This document shows positions 46,811-57,893 of a DNA stretch of 64,000 bases, in pieces. The notes under the pieces are model-generated. The model worked only from the letters and a program-made list of their open reading frames with translations. It was not told the origin of the DNA and did no database searches. Numbering within the stretch: position 1 is the first letter of the stretch; every line of letters starts with the position of its first letter. The stretch is from Verpa conica (taxonomy: Eukaryota > Ascomycota > Pezizomycetes > Pezizales > Morchellaceae). The position numbers were made by a program, and so were the translations under genes. The DNA is taken from positions 2,046,001 through 2,110,000 of the forward strand of contig JAUFSD010000001.1 in assembly GCA_033030425.1 (NCBI GenBank). Direction: 5' to 3'.

Positions 46811-47435
46811 GATCTGATGAAAGAGGGGAAATTTCAAAAATACACTCGTAATCTATTAGCCTATGGGAATAAAAACTTTACTGGGCTATAGATTGTATAT
46901 GTCCTTTTAGGGTAGTGGGAAACGCTGATTGCGGGGAATTTGAACAGTCATAGTAGATCACTCGGTATGGCAAAGATAGACGTCCCTGTGCCGCATTGTA
47001 ATTATGTGTAACAGTTATGCAGATGAGCTGATTTAAATGATGGGGAATCGAGCAAGATGTAATGTAGACACAGATTGTGCCGCACGCCTAAGATCAAGTT
47101 AGGTAATACATTTTGTGACAGTGACATGGATACATGTAAGTTATCAAGGTAGTTCCTATGTAATATTTGGATATATTCGGTGAGGGACCCGATATAGATA
47201 TTCAAGTACATTAATATACCTAAAGATCCTAGGAGGTGTATTTAAATAACAAAGGAAACAAAAAAAAATAGCAAGGCAATACACGCGGGGGGTTCCCCTT
47301 CAATTTTTCCCTTGGAAGTGCGTTGGATTAGATATATCGGACCTCGGTAGCGATAGTGGCTTACCCTCCTAGCAGTAGTTCAGCTAGTTTACCGTACCCT
47401 TTAATGCAAGTTCGACCGCTGTAAGCCTATCCTCT
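46811..47435. other. Intergenic AT-rich
   Basis: 3' flank of the oxidoreductase gene. Nothing recognised. Confidence 0.4.
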
Positions 47436-47830
47436 TTATTATAGGGTCGACCTATGCTCTAGGAGTGTCTTTACAATTCCTCCGCCGAACCTAGAGAGCA
47501 CTCCGAAATCCCTTTTATACCCTCGATGGTTATCCGTCAATAAAATGAAGTGTAGAGTCTCTATTTTTATCTAGAATACCAGGGTTTGCTCCCAGCTCTA
47601 GTAATGTCCTCACCTCACCATGCCTGATCTTTTTATAGTGCATAACTACAGCGCTATTACCCCCTTTAGCTGGCCAATGAAGTGATGTATACCTATTGAG
47701 GGTATTCACTGTAGAGTAGTATCCATCCTCTTCTCTGGCAATAGCCTAACCATTTAGAGATTTATAGATATTGTAGCCAGGTGAAGAGCCGCTGCACAAC
47801 GAGCCACGATCAGGGCAACGCTTTTTGCGC
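47436..47830 (-). pseudogene. Ankyrin-repeat gene relic
   Basis: On the minus strand, ankyrin-like phrases appear in pieces: AAALHLAT near 47800, RYTSLHWPAKGGNSAVVMHY and EVRTLLELGANPGILDKNRD then STLHF (47700-47530, ending at a TAA at 47530-47532), and GGGIVKTLLEHR near 47480. In-frame stops and at least one frameshift separate them. No start or complete repeat array remains. Ankyrin proteins form large families in many fungi; this is a decayed member. Confidence 0.65.
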
Positions 47831-48300
47831 CATACTTCATAGAGATCAATTAATAGCATCGTTTAGTTTGTCCTTAAAGAGTTTAGTTGATATACTTATT
47901 ATCTTCAAAGTAATCAACCAAACACTACAGGGTTGCATGTACTTAAATGATAAATTCATTCATTCATTCAACCAAACACTACGCCAAATAAAAATATATT
48001 AAACACAAGAAAACGCCGTTTTTCTCCATGAGTATACAAAACGGAAGGGAAAAAAAACCCAGCCCTTTTCGATCAGAAGGAAATGATGAAAGAAGGAAAG
48101 TAATAAGGGAGAAAAATTAAAGATAGAAGATACCAAGGCCGATACCACAGTAGTAAAGTCAAGTAAGCTATGATGTATGCCCTCTTTAGCTCATCTAGTT
48201 TCTCATCAAGGAAACCTGAAGGTATGAAACAAATAAACAAGGTGAACACCCAAGTTCCATGAAACATCTCACAGCCATCCATTATCACCATGACACTCCT
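47831..48300. other. Intergenic with short tailed insertion
   Basis: Contains insertion copy C (47914-47982). The rest is the 3' flank of the phosphatase gene. Confidence 0.4.
47914..47982 (+). repeat. Short tailed insertion, copy C, with 15-bp direct repeats
   Basis: A 39-base insert (47929-47967) lies between two perfect copies of TCAACCAAACACTAC (47914-47928 and 47968-47982). The insert starts AGGGTTGCATGTACTT, continues with a diverged core (AAATGATAAATTCATTCATT) and ends in ATTC repeats. The GGGTT-CATGTACTT part also matches copy A. Confidence 0.72.
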
Positions 48301-50067
48301 TTACTGGTTGTGAACAACTTTACCACCTTCCACTATAATCTGCTCGTCGATCCTCTTACTAGTCTCCCCAAACTCAACCCTCTTCCATGTCGTAATCCTA
48401 TCTGCTGGGGAATCAATCTCAAATAACCTAACCCTACGATGGTACCCTCCCCATCCACCGTACCCTCCAAATCCACTCCCTCCGGCATAGCACATCCATA
48501 GATTAAGTTTTTCGCCGGTTTTGTCCAACATACAATATTCGTTCGCATGATCATGTCCTGCACTAACAACACTAACACCAGCGTCGACAAGCACATCTTT
48601 AAACCCACTATTAAATCCTGGGGCCGTAGGGGCTTCGCGAAATTTCCCGACAATAGGGGCTCCCGATGTGCGGTATTCGGGGAGTGGTATATGAATGAAC
48701 GCCATATTAAGATGGACGAATGAATAACCATTTGAATGATCCTTAATGGATGCATGTGTCTTTTTGAACCAGTCTATTTGGGGTGTTTTGACCCAGTCGT
48801 AGCCCTTGTATTTCTTTTCATCAGGACTGTATGAGTGTGTATCCAGGAAATATATTGTAATAGCAGAGTGGTCGCCCCTGGTGAACAAAGTATTAGTACT
48901 TGGTAACATATCTATATTCTAGTTATATAGACAATGAGGGTGATTATACTTCTGCGTTTTAACCTCGACGTAGTAATTACCAACCCCACCTTCTCTACCC
49001 TCCCGCCCTTGCCTATCTTTTACAGTCCCACCCAGCCCTGGGCCCACCTCGCTGAGTGAATATGGTAGTGTTGAAGTAAGTTTCATAATTTCCTCTCTAT
49101 TGAGATTACCTTCATCGTCATGGTTTCCCAAAATAGTAGCGTAAGGGATCTTTCTTTTCACGAACGGCTCAGCAAATTTAAATATTGCGGATTGAGCATC
49201 TGGAGCAGTGTCTCCGTTGACCTGATCACCGGAAAGTACGGCGAAATCAGGCTTCTCTTCATCCAAGATTTTGGCAATGAACTCGAGGGTTCGGGGGTCC
49301 GCCTCACAACCAGCTGCACTTGAAGGAGGCTCTGCGTCACGGCATGCACCGATACCCGTGGAGAGATGGAGATCTTTTCTCAAATATTAGAAGCTTGAAT
49401 CCGTGATAAAATTTCTGACTGTAAAATATGACTTGCCTGAAACCTGAATAATCTTGAACTTGTGATCTTTCAGCCTTAAAACCGGCTTCTTAATCTCTAA
49501 AGGTGGTCCCTTCCTCAGTGTAATCCTCGCGTTTTCCCCAGATGTCAAGCTCCCCTCCCGCATAACCCATCCAGGCCTAACTTCTACCGCATCAGCTCCA
49601 AATAATACATCCACCCCCGTAACCGCATCGTCAACTATCTTTGTCTGGCGCTTGACCCAAATACCCCCAGGTCTAGTCTCCCATTTTACTCCATCCTCTA
49701 CAGGAGGCTCCAGCCGCCCAACCCTGATATCGACAACTAACTTTTCCCCAGCAGCTCTGTCGAGTTCTGACTCCTTCTTACGCTTGATGTGGATGTAGCC
49801 CTTGCTTAACCAAGTTTGTCCTAAATATACGTCCTTATTTATTTTGACCCATCCTTCTTGTGTGTCCAATACGCATTCAGAAAAGATGTTAGAGCATGAA
49901 TAAAAGGTGATGTCTGTGATTACTGTGCCTGCGTGGTGTTCAGGCAGGAGGTTGTGGAGTCGAGGGGGTAGGACGCGATAACGGAGGTCTAAGAAGAAAA
50001 TAGCCGTTACGAGGAAAATTGACAGGCATATTAGCTGGATTATGGTGCGAACTATTCGGCGGGCCAT
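48301..50067 (-). CDS. DCR2: Dcr2-type calcineurin-like phosphatase, 543 aa, three exons
   Basis: Exons 50067-49437, 49373-48950 and 48877-48301. An N-terminal signal-anchor (IIQLICLSIFLVTAIFFLDL) precedes a beta-rich domain. The metallophosphoesterase core has all motifs: IIQVSDLHLSTG, AVLSGDQVNGD, ATILGNHDDEGN, FVHLNMAFIHIPLPEY and SAGHDHANEYCM. This order fits yeast Dcr2, a phosphatase acting in the cell cycle (Sic1) and in switching off the Ire1 unfolded-protein response. Restoring QVSDLHLSTG needs an intron with a GC donor (TCAG|GCAAGT) and AG acceptor, with a CTAAT branch point. Without it the DxH metal ligand would be lost. Confidence 0.88.
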
Positions 50068-50563
50068 GTTGGGTTGTTACAATTGATGGGTGAAGATAGG
50101 AGGGAGTCTTGGGGTAGGTGTCAAGGGGGACTGAGGTTCTAGAGAGTGGTTGCTACATAGGAGGATGACTTGTGATCCTTGCTTTGATGCTGTCTGCCGA
50201 GCCATGAGCTTTGGCTTGAGGACTTCCCTAATATAATCGAGAATTTATGCCGCATTGTATTCGGTTTTCTGGCTAGAAATACGTTCATAGTTAGGGTATA
50301 CACAGGGCTGTTCTCCTCTATTATATTATATACATAGCACTCAAATGAGTACTTGGCATTGGATTACCCCTCTATGCACTGTGTCTCGGATCACGGTTTT
50401 GTCCCATATGTGCGCACGTGCGGTTTCTAGAAAAGGCATTATGTCTTTGCATCCTTGTAATGATAAAGCTCGGATATCCGTATATTTTACAAGCACAAAA
50501 AGCGTTGATTCCCGACTTGGCTTCTGTGAATACTATAGAAAATTGAGGAGGACTCACAGTGAT
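50068..50563. other. Intergenic
   Basis: Promoter of the phosphatase gene and 3' flank of the thioesterase gene. Nothing recognised. Confidence 0.4.
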
Positions 50564-51706
50564 CTAAACCATCTCTTTTCTACCTAAAACCCTTCTTTCT
50601 AACCCTTTAACTCTCTCATTAATATCCCTCATACTCTCCAATACATCCTCCTTAGCCTCCTTCTGCAATCTCAAAGCATCATCGAACTGTACTTTCATAA
50701 AGTCCGGTATTGGTGCCTTTCCTGGCGGTTGGGCCTTGTCAGCAGGTTGGTAATTGTACATGACAATATCCTCATAACATCTTGCCGCAGGACGTTGGTG
50801 TTTCTCTGATAAAACTGATTCGCCATAAGGGTTAATTATTGATATATAGAAGGCTGTGAATATATAATGACTTACTGATGACATCGAGAGTGAAGGAATC
50901 CTTGAAGACGTTTCCAATTTTATGATATACTGTGACTTTATCCGGCCACTCCATTGGCTGTAGTTCGATAAATATATTAATTCTATGGTCATTACTGTCC
51001 ATGTAAGAACTAAGAAAATTACATACAAATTTGTAGTCTACTCTGATACTTCTCAGGATCAACCCCAGCCCCTTGGGGGTCCATAACTCTGACCAAGGCT
51101 TCAAGTTGTCAGGGTCATGATGCTTTGCGATATTCCAAGCCCAATTAATCCGGGAGGCCTCAGACCAACGAGTATAGGTGACGTTATTCACATGTGCTGG
51201 AGGTTGTGGTCGGAGGGGGTTTAAGTTAGTACTGGTTTAGGAATTTCTAAAGTATTATAGTTGATGTGAAGCAGAAGATACCCTGCGACGAATGGTGAGA
51301 TAAACCGAACAGTAAGATCTACTAGAGTGGAGGTTACCATTGAATCCTGAGCTCATAAAATATTAGTATTAACTTCTTTTGAAATTTTTTTAGGAGAAAT
51401 TCATGGTACCATATCACCCCAGACGACGTTATGTCTATAAAGTCCTCTTCGTGTTTCTCCTGTTAAGAATCCTTCACTGGCAGCGACATAATCCCTCCAA
51501 TTTTTTGCTAAGTCCTTCAGAATATCACTTGCTTCTCTGGTCTCCTCTGTAGTTGTACCATGGAAGAATAATTTGCCAAGCCGTGCTTTTGTCTCAGAGA
51601 GCCAGCGCCCGTTGTTTGCTTGTGGGCTGGTCACAAGAGTACGGATATTAACTTGTCTCTTTAGTGCTAGAGGGAAACGATAAGGGAGGAGCCCTGGGAG
51701 AAGCAT
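50564..51706 (-). CDS. Hotdog-fold acyl-CoA thioesterase-like protein, about 270 aa, five or six exons
   Basis: Clear exons are 51706-51410, 51196-51027, 50957-50876 and 50814-50564. The start MLLPGLLPYRFPLALKRQVN looks mitochondrial. GLYRHNVVWGDM, HVNNVTYTRWSEASRINWAW, LRSIRVDYKFPMEWPDKVTV and SEKHQRPAARCYEDIVMYNY give the 4-hydroxybenzoyl-CoA-thioesterase-like pattern. The family has WGDMD(x)4HVNN, so a few residues are missing between the first two exons. A 9-base segment GATTCAATG (D-S-M) between a CTCAG acceptor and GTAACC donor at about 51330-51338 could supply them, but the next junction is then one base out of phase. The 69-base intron 50958-51026 is stop-free. Substrate unknown. Confidence 0.75.
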
Positions 51707-54144
51707 TCTGAGAGGTAATTATTATAGTAAGAAGGGCTTTCTTATTAGAGTATGTAAGAACGCTCGGGTTTGCGGGGAAGTGGCTCTATTCCTAAACCTC
51801 GGCAGACATGGAGGTACCCCACAAAGCGTCAAAACACGTCATAGTGCTGAATACCCCCACATTCTGATACCATAACAGTTCTAACTACACTTTCGCAAAC
51901 CACTACAACCATGGCCTCTGTAAAAACTCTACGGTACGAAGTGAGGCGGATATATAAAGATCTCGTATGTCCGTCGTCGCAAACCAGTTTGCAGATAGAT
52001 CTCACTTAATCTGACAGAAATAAACACCCCTAGCTCTACCTTGGCCGGGAATATCCTCTAGGCTACAATTACTTCCGACCCCGCTGCCATAACGCTTTCA
52101 TGAGTAAAGCTACGTTAACTGATTCAGAGGAGATTAAAAAAGAGATTGAGAAGGCTGAATACATCAAGAAAGGTTTTTATTTAGTTTTTATACCTGCTTG
52201 TCAGTATCGGGGCAGATATTTGGAACTAACACGGGAATGCGATTTCTAGAAATCGAAGCACTGTATGGCTTAACACCGAGCTATTATTGAAATTGGGCGC
52301 TGACAATAATACTGTGACTATAGGTACTATTTAAAGAAGTATAGAGCAATGAACAAAGCATATGGGGCCACTATTTGACATGAGAGTCAACTCTCGCGTG
52401 ATGGAACCTTGTTTCTTTAGTCCACCTTGGACGTGAAAGTGAGCGATACATGACGATAGATGTAGTATATGCTGCTTTCTATTATATATATTTGGTTTAA
52501 AAACTAGAAACTTATAATTTTGTTAAAAGATCGGACATTCTCATAATCCCTTATCTTTATTTTTCTAGATTAAGGCATATTTCGCCTTGAATACCTATAT
52601 GTGCTTATCATCTTCATATCTGAACTTTTTTCTACGTTATACTCTTCAGAGAAGATATGCAGGGGCTCTTTCTACTCTTTATTGGTTCGAGGCTCATGGT
52701 ATGGAGTTGAAATAAACTTTAGGAGGGGAATTCTAAATCCTAGACAATCAACCATACCATGGGCTAGTGGAGAAGATGGGACCATGTATGTGTTTATTTC
52801 ATTTGGTAGTTGTATGTTCCACAGACCCAGTAAATCGGGGCCGGTTCTTATTGATTGATTACGTGTATACGGTACATGTATGTAACTACATGTACATCAT
52901 CTGAGAGGGCTGCGCATTACATACATATACATCTGCCTGTCGCAGCCTACCCCAGATTGTTTGGAAGTGCACCACATATCGCAGTTTCCAAGGTCATGGA
53001 GTGAAGGCAATCAATCAATCAATCGCACAGTATGCATCCTAAGATCGGCGAGTCACGCAATATCAGTAGGAGCAGGAAACCTCAGCTTTAGGCATCGTGT
53101 TTCATTGGGCTTTCTTTATACTGGTGTTGAGAACAATGTAGGCATCATTATCATGCCCCGATTATTTCACACACGTACTTCAAGCCAAACTACCACACAA
53201 TAAAGAATTTTCATAATGTAATGTATGTATAAAATTAGATGGAGAAGGGATAAGCTTGATTCGGGGTCCCCTACGCCAGACTCTCTGCTATGGGCATTTT
53301 ATTCCGGTAGAAGAGCCGACAAGGGTTTTTGTAGCTGAGACATTGAAGGAAGCCCCCAGAGGCCACAACAACAACAAACCTATTGTCAAAGCATCAACAC
53401 CTCCATGCCTTGCTCTCTTTTCACCTCTAAAAACCATTACCTACCAACGCCCCACTGCCTGTCATAACACCCCTCTACATCCCGAGATTCCTGAGCTTGC
53501 CCTCCTGCCGAGTTATTTTAATATTCTCGTGGCGATTTTCCATTGCTGGTCGGTCTTTTGCCATTATACCCCCATCAAATACCCATCACCCCTCCACGCA
53601 CCCCCTGTGGCACATAACTTCCACCACTCTTAGTCTTTTGTTAGTAGGACTCATTCTATCCTCTCCTAGTATCGGCACTGCCTTTTTCTGGTCATTGACT
53701 TGGTCAAGATAGCTTTTCAAAGATCGTTTTCTGATTTCATTTATTTTAGTCGATAGCGCGACCCCTCCCAAGAAGGTTGAACCTTGAACAAGTCACCCCT
53801 CCATAGGTCCCTACAGAATCCATCTACCTATAATCACTACGGCAATCTTCTCCAAACATAAACCTATAAGATTCCAGAAGCACTTTCAGGCTCATAAAAA
53901 TCTCTCTCTCGTGCTCTAATACCCCTGACCCGGGACTTTCGGACGTTAATCGGCTTCTGGTGAAAGGCCGTACCGGGAGTGTAGGAGGTAGCACCTCTAA
54001 ATGTTCCTACGGCGGTTACGATTACAAGCAAAACCACAGACCTGAACGGGAGGTCTACTAGGCCGCTCAACAATCCCAAAACAAACAGAACCGTGCCTGC
54101 GCGATTGCTAGCTCCGACCGCTCACGCTGTCGACCACTACCCGA
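51707..54144. other. Long intergenic region
   Basis: 2.4 kb of mostly AT-rich DNA. At 52100-52333 there is a candidate two-exon micro-gene overlapping an ankyrin-like fragment (see findings). AATC repeats lie at 53007-53024. The last 600 bases are the CT-rich leader of the Ccr4 gene. Confidence 0.4.
52263..52333 (+). pseudogene. Possible ankyrin-repeat fragment
   Basis: One frame reads WLNTELLLKLGADNNTVTIG and then stops soon after. ELLLKLGADxNT is the second-helix-and-turn part of an ankyrin repeat. There is no flanking repeat or start, so it is at best a relic. Confidence 0.35.
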
Positions 54145-56543
54145 ATGGCAGATGGTTATACCCAATATCAGCAGCAGGGGCCTTTCACCTATACACAACA
54201 AAGACTCCGACGAGGAACGCCCCCTCAAACCCCCTCCCCTACACGATCCCCCGCTCCCCAGTCCCCTGGGGGTTATATGTATCCACAGGCCCATCCCCAC
54301 GCAATGATAAACACACAGACCCAGCGTAATTACATGCCGCAACAGCAGAATATGGCCAAGTTCTTCCCAATGGGCCATAATCAGCAGGTGGATCACTCAG
54401 TAAACCATGTGCAGAACAACGGGGGTAACAACTCCATGGCAGGGGGGCATTCACATTCTTACTCTTCGGGTGGGATGGTGAATCAGGCATATTCTTCACC
54501 CCAACACGTTTCGAATGGGACACCTAATAATCTTCAGAACACATCTCAACACTGGCAAGAACAGCAGAATCTCGTTTTAACATCTCGCGCATCCAGCGCA
54601 CCGCATCATCACGCTCGCCAGGTCGCATTGCTGAATAAGGTTTCGAGCGCCCAGGTTACCGGTGGTGTGAATCCAAGTTCCTATCAGCCTGTAAACGGCC
54701 AGCACCGGAAAGATGGGCCTCCCGCAGATGTACTGGAGAATAGGAAGGGCGAAAATGGCGAGATCGAACGGCAGGACTGGAAAGCTTTAGATTTGGGTGG
54801 ACAGGGTTTGCGCGCACTCTCAAATGCTCTATTTCAGTACACCTTTTTGGACAAGCTTTACATCAACCACAATAAGCTTACCGAACTACCATCTGCTATT
54901 GGAAGGTTAAAGTTACTGCAGCTTTTAGACGCTTCGGGAAACCAGCTTACCGAGCTCCCACCAGAGCTAGGGATGTTGACTAATCTAAAAAGTTTATTCA
55001 TTTTCGACAATCAACTTACTACTCTACCATATGAACTAGGGTCGTTATATCAATTGGAGGTACTAGGTATCGAGGGAAATCCGATGGCGGAAGCGATAAA
55101 GCAAACAATGATAAAGGACGGCACAAGAGCAGTAATTATCAATCTCAGAGAATCAATGCCAAGTATGAAACTGTGTTTATCCTTTGAAGCTCTTTCACTA
55201 ATAGTTTATAGGTTCTATGCCTCCCGTCGAGCGAGATTGGATTGTGCTGGATGATAGTGCCAAAAACGATGCAAAGGCTCAAGCAGACAAGTTTCAAGTC
55301 TTGTGTTACAACATCCTTTGCGAGAAATATGCGACACCACAAATGTATGGGTATGCGCCATCATGGGTAGTGGCATGGGACTACCGCAAGGGTATGATTA
55401 AGGATGAACTGCTAGAATCAAAGGCGGATATCATCTGTCTACAAGAAGTTGACTTAGAGAATTTCTCCGAGTATTTTATGCCTGAACTGGCTATAGCGGA
55501 ATACAAGGGCGTCTTCTATCCAAAGAGTCGAGCAAAGACCATGAATGAGCACGAGAAAAAGTCAGTAGATGGATGCGCAACGTTCTTCAAGAGTAGCAAG
55601 TCAGTATTCCTAATCTCAAGAGTACTATAATAGTACCACAACAGTGCAGGATCAAACACTAATAATACTTTCTATGGTAGGTTTATGCTACTAGATAAAC
55701 AAGTCATTGATTTCAGCTCATCCGCAATACAACGCGAGGACATGAAGAAAACAGCCGACATCTACAACCGTGTAATGCCTAAGGATAATATCGCTGTTAT
55801 CACCTTTATCGAAAATAAACAAACAGGCTCCCGAATGATAGTCGCAAACGTGCACATCTTTTGGGATCCCCAATTCCGCGATGTGAAGCTCGTACAGGTC
55901 GCAATGCTCATGGAAGAACTTAGTAAATACGCCGATAAGTGGGCTAAGTTACCACGGTCCTCCAATAAAACAGGAACCAACAAAAGTGAGGTGCCAGATG
56001 ATGTGCCGGCACCTACTTATGCAAACGGCTCCTCGATACCGTTGGTCATTTGCGGTGATTTTAATTCGATAGCCGACTCTGGCGTTTACGAGCTACTTTC
56101 ACGGGGTGCCGTGGCAAGCGATCATGATGATTTGAAAGATAGAGTTTACGGAAACTTTACTAAAGATGGAATGAGCCATCCATTTTCGTTGAAGAGTAGC
56201 TACTCAAATATTGGAGAGTTGAAATTTACGAATTATACACCGGGTTTTACTGGAGTTATCGATTACATCTGGTATACGATGAATAACCTAAATGTGTCTG
56301 GGTTGATGGGAGATGTGGACATAGAATATTTGGCGAGGGTTCCAGGGTTCCCAAACGTTCACTTTCCTAGCGAGTAAGTTTTGTACCTTCTTGCCTTACC
56401 AATGATCCTACAGATTACTAATATAGTCCATAAAATCTAGTCATATACCTCTACAGGCCGAGTTCACTGTAAAGCCACCGAGGAAAGAGATAGTAAAGCC
56501 ACCGCCGCCAGATTTCGGACCCTCATCATCACGAAAGCCATGA
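54145..56543 (+). CDS. CCR4: Ccr4, catalytic mRNA deadenylase of the CCR4-NOT complex, 733 aa, four exons
   Basis: Exons 54145-55162, 55212-55599, 55681-56373 and 56441-56543, phases consistent. The first about 200 residues are Gln/Asn/Ser/Pro-rich. Leucine-rich repeats (about 210-325: LDLGGQGLRALSNALFQY, LYINHNKLTELPSAIGRL, LDASGNQLTELPPELGML) serve to bind Caf1. The endonuclease/exonuclease/phosphatase domain follows: FQVLCYNILCEKYATPQMYG, DIICLQEVD (Mg-binding Glu), RMIVANVHIFWDP, VICGDFNS, GVIDYIWYT and HFPSDH, where the last motif is split by intron 3. The short last exon ends in a Pro-rich tail. Ccr4 shortens poly(A) tails 3' to 5' in the cytoplasm. Every catalytic motif I know is present. 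Confidence 0.95.
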
Positions 56544-57893
56544 GCATATGTAGAGGGAGGGAGGGAGTGAAACCTCTTATAACAGGATATAAGTATACTT
56601 ACGGTGGAAATAGCGATAAAAAAGAAGAGGGAACTGGTCTTCTATGAGGAGCGTAACTCTGGAAAATTACTTTGAGCGTCGTTTTATGTATTCTTTCCTT
56701 GTTTTTTCTGCCTGTATGGTTTCTTTGTGATTCCTTTCTCTCTTTCTTGGCAGTAAACAACACTATCTTTTTCGTTTATTCACTGTTATCCACACACCAC
56801 GTACTCATCGTCATTCACCTACTATTCTTGTTTGCTTTCCTTAACCATCCTTTCTATCTTCCAACTTACCACCGCGAATTTCTAGCCAACTTCTGAGCGT
56901 CTAACATGGAGCAGAGGTAGAGAAGAAATCAACTGCTTTTATTGCATTGTTGGGCCTACAGTTTTATTCGTTGTTATGATATCGATACTTGTTCGTCTGT
57001 ATTTGGGAACCGGGGGGGGGGCATATTTTTCTGTATCTTTTCGCTTTTTATCGGATTTCATCCCCAATTTTCTCCTTTATTTGTATCTGAGTGGGGTTTC
57101 ATACTTCCTTTCTCTATTCAGCACTGCTGTTACTCTATGGAATTTGGGACCCCTGGTTTCTTTGAGATTTCCTTCCAGCTTCTTGTTGATTGTTGATTGT
57201 ATTGGATTTCTTTTCCTTGTTTTACTATGGATACTCTTTTGATCATGATGTGATAAAGGATGGTGGTGTCTAAGTCTGCTTTTTTTCTACTACGTGTGTA
57301 AGGGTATGATTCATAAAGTGGGTGGCGCACTGGGAGGACTAGTTGGCTATGAAGCGGCTATTCTACCTTTTGACAGCGTGTCTGCAATCTAAATCCTCAT
57401 TTACCATCGTAATAGTCCACTCCTATATTTCTCTAATGGCCTTTCTATCACTCTTTCTGTCATTGGTCGAAAGACAGCACAGTTTGGTCTTCTATCTCTG
57501 CCTCTTTGGGACCTATCACACCCGAGCTTGTATTTGTTATACCTCAATTAGCATTGAGTGTCCTTACAGGTCTTTAGCCGCATGCCATCACTTGTGGGTG
57601 GCAAATCAGGAGACTGTTCCAAAAAGATTCAATTCTCAAGTCACGTGAATTTTCCAGCTCTAAATTCAATAGTGCTAACCAATATAAAGCCGCCCCAAAA
57701 GAATCGATAATAGAAAATCAGAAGTTAAGCTAAGAATCCGGGGTATCGATGCACCCAGAACTATCGTACACGGCGCCTTTAGTACTGAAACAAAGACACA
57801 GAAAAACAAAATAGAAAATTACACGAAGCACCCTTCCCCACAAGCCCGTTATCATCATTCCCATAACTCTATACATCATTATCCTTTATCCAA
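56544..57893. other. Intergenic between convergent genes
   Basis: Shared 3' flank of the Ccr4 and SMC1 genes; strongly T-rich on plus with a run of nine G at 57011-57020. Open frames here are low complexity. No gene supported. Confidence 0.45.
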
